Source of the DNA: Aeromicrobium ginsengisoli
Lineage (GTDB): Bacteria; Actinomycetota; Actinomycetes; Propionibacteriales; Nocardioidaceae
NCBI RefSeq assembly: GCF_004134905.2
Contig: NZ_SDPQ02000002.1
Location: 992,001-1,056,000, forward strand
Reading direction: 5' to 3'
DNA: 64,000 nucleotides
Shown: positions 63,262 through 64,000 of the stretch, in pieces
Layout: every line of letters begins with the position of its first letter
How positions within the stretch are numbered: position 1 is the first letter of the stretch
Notes under the pieces: model-generated
Seen by the model: only the letters and a program-made list of their open reading frames with translations
Databases searched by the model: none
What the model was told of the DNA's origin: nothing
Program-made: the position numbers and the translations under genes

Positions 63262-64000
63262 GTGACCACGCCCGTGCTGCTCCTGATCATTCTCGCCGTC
63301 GTCGTCGTGCTCGGTGCCGGCATCGCGCTCATCGTCGGCCGCGGCCGCAAGGAGCTGCCGCCGCCGTCTGAGCTCGACCGCGTCACCGAGGAGGTCATCG
63401 AGCACCCGGAGCATCCCGAGCCGCACCTTGAGGACGAGGAGCCGGTTGCCCCGGTCAGCACGATCGAGCGCCCCGAGGCGCCGCAAGGCCGTCTGGTACG
63501 CCTGCGCGCTCGGCTTGCCCGCTCGCAGGGCTCGCTCGGCAAGGGACTGCTGGCCGTGCTCAGCCGCTCGACGCTCGACGACGACGCGTGGGAGGAGCTC
63601 GAGGACACGCTGCTGGCCGCCGACGTCGGCGTCACCGCGACCGACGAGCTCGTCGCCAACCTCAAGACCCGCGTACGTGTCGAGGGCATCAACGACCCGG
63701 CCGCCGCGAAGGCTGCGCTGCGTGAGGAGCTCGTCGGGCTGATCAACCCGTCGTTCGACCGTACGCTCGTCGACACCGGCGCGGACGGCAAACCTGGCGT
63801 CGTGCTGGTCGTCGGCGTCAACGGCACCGGCAAGACCACGACCGTCGGCCGGCTCGCCCGCGTGCTGGTTGCCGAGGACAAGACCGTCGTGCTGGGCGCC
63901 GCCGACACGTTCCGCGCCGCGGCCGCAGACCAGCTGCAGACCTGGGGCGAACGCGTCGGCGTACCCACCGTGCGTGGTCCTGAGGGCGGCGACCCTGCGA
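63262..64000 (+). CDS. ftsY: Signal recognition particle receptor FtsY (3' truncated by window edge)
   Basis: 246 codons are visible. Unlike E. coli FtsY it starts with a true transmembrane anchor (LLLIILAVVVVLGAGIALIVG), as in many actinobacteria, then an acidic linker (EHPEHPEPHLEDEEP) corresponding to a short A domain. The N domain follows (LAVLSRSTLDDDAWEELEDTLLAADVG), then the G domain with G1 GVNGTGKTTTVGRLA and DTFRAAAADQL. The rest of the GTPase lies beyond the window. It delivers ribosome-SRP complexes to the SecYEG translocon. GTG start supported by the -10 box six bases upstream. Confidence 0.96.
   Translation, partial: MTTPVLLLIILAVVVVLGAGIALIVGRGRKELPPPSELDRVTEEVIEHPEHPEPHLEDEEPVAPVSTIERPEAPQGRLVRLRARLARSQGSLGKGLLAVLSRSTLDDDAWEELEDTLLAADVGVTATDELVANLKTRVRVEGINDPAAAKAALREELVGLINPSFDRTLVDTGADGKPGVVLVVGVNGTGKTTTVGRLARVLVAEDKTVVLGAADTFRAAAADQLQTWGERVGVPTVRGPEGGDPA

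Overview
High-GC (about 68-70%) actinobacterial chromosome, one contiguous and gene-dense stretch. Gene content, very frequent GTG/TTG starts, ATGA/GTGA/TTGA gene overlaps, TAnnnT -10 boxes lying 6-7 nt before start codons (leaderless mRNAs), and a mycothiol-type DinB-fold protein point to the Actinomycetota, most likely the Nocardioidaceae (Nocardioides/Aeromicrobium type). The genus is an inference from style, not from a database. No tRNA, rRNA, CRISPR array, prophage or insertion sequence was seen; this is core chromosome with several niche loci.

Layout. 1-4.1 kb: end of a TetR regulator, then gatCAB (tRNA amidotransferase). 4.1-7.2 kb: alpha/beta hydrolase, then an ATP-grasp enzyme divergent from a satD-like gene plus membrane protein, separated by a compact double operator. 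7.3-14.8 kb: ilvD, an unusual SDR protein, a DinB-type protein, and ilvBNC preceded by a leader-peptide attenuator. 15-23 kb: secreted phytase-like esterase, MocR regulator with a small membrane protein and a YczE-like protein, a membrane GGDEF-EAL protein, an amino-acid permease and a methyltransferase. 23.1-25.8 kb: second leader-peptide attenuator, a 31-codon gene, leuB and ilvE. 26-31.5 kb: aspA, an unknown gene, a third (isoleucine-codon) leader and cimA, then two tandem paralogous membrane-anchored proteins. 31.5-35.7 kb: GNAT, PCMT-like methyltransferase, and a znuA-znuC-znuB-zur operon under two Zur-like boxes.

35.8-44.3 kb: sugar ABC importer locus (MsiK-type ATPase, binding protein, two permeases) with NagZ-like hexosaminidase, ROK kinase, NagB and a ROK regulator, with REP-like palindromes at its edges. 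44.4-54.7 kb: MarR regulator/epimerase pair, glyS, lipoprotein, an ABC-2 exporter with two-component system, dus, and a pair of PH-domain membrane proteins. 54.7-58.8 kb: GlcNAc PTS split over two strands (EIIC-GntR regulator opposite nagA-EIIB-EIIA). 58.9-64 kb: small coiled-coil protein, smc, thioesterase, and the 5' part of ftsY.

How it works together. Branched-chain amino-acid synthesis is dispersed (ilvD, ilvBNC, leuB-ilvE, cimA), and three of its four transcription units begin with tiny ORFs whose codons match the end products (ILVV, LVVI, ISIII), followed by competing hairpins: a coherent attenuation network. The two amino-sugar loci form one pathway: import by ABC or PTS, hexosaminidase cleavage, phosphorylation, NagA deacetylation and NagB deamination. 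The most interesting points are the attenuator trio, the satD/ATP-grasp double operator, the overlapping bidirectional -10 palindrome at cimA, and an EAL domain that has lost metal ligands.
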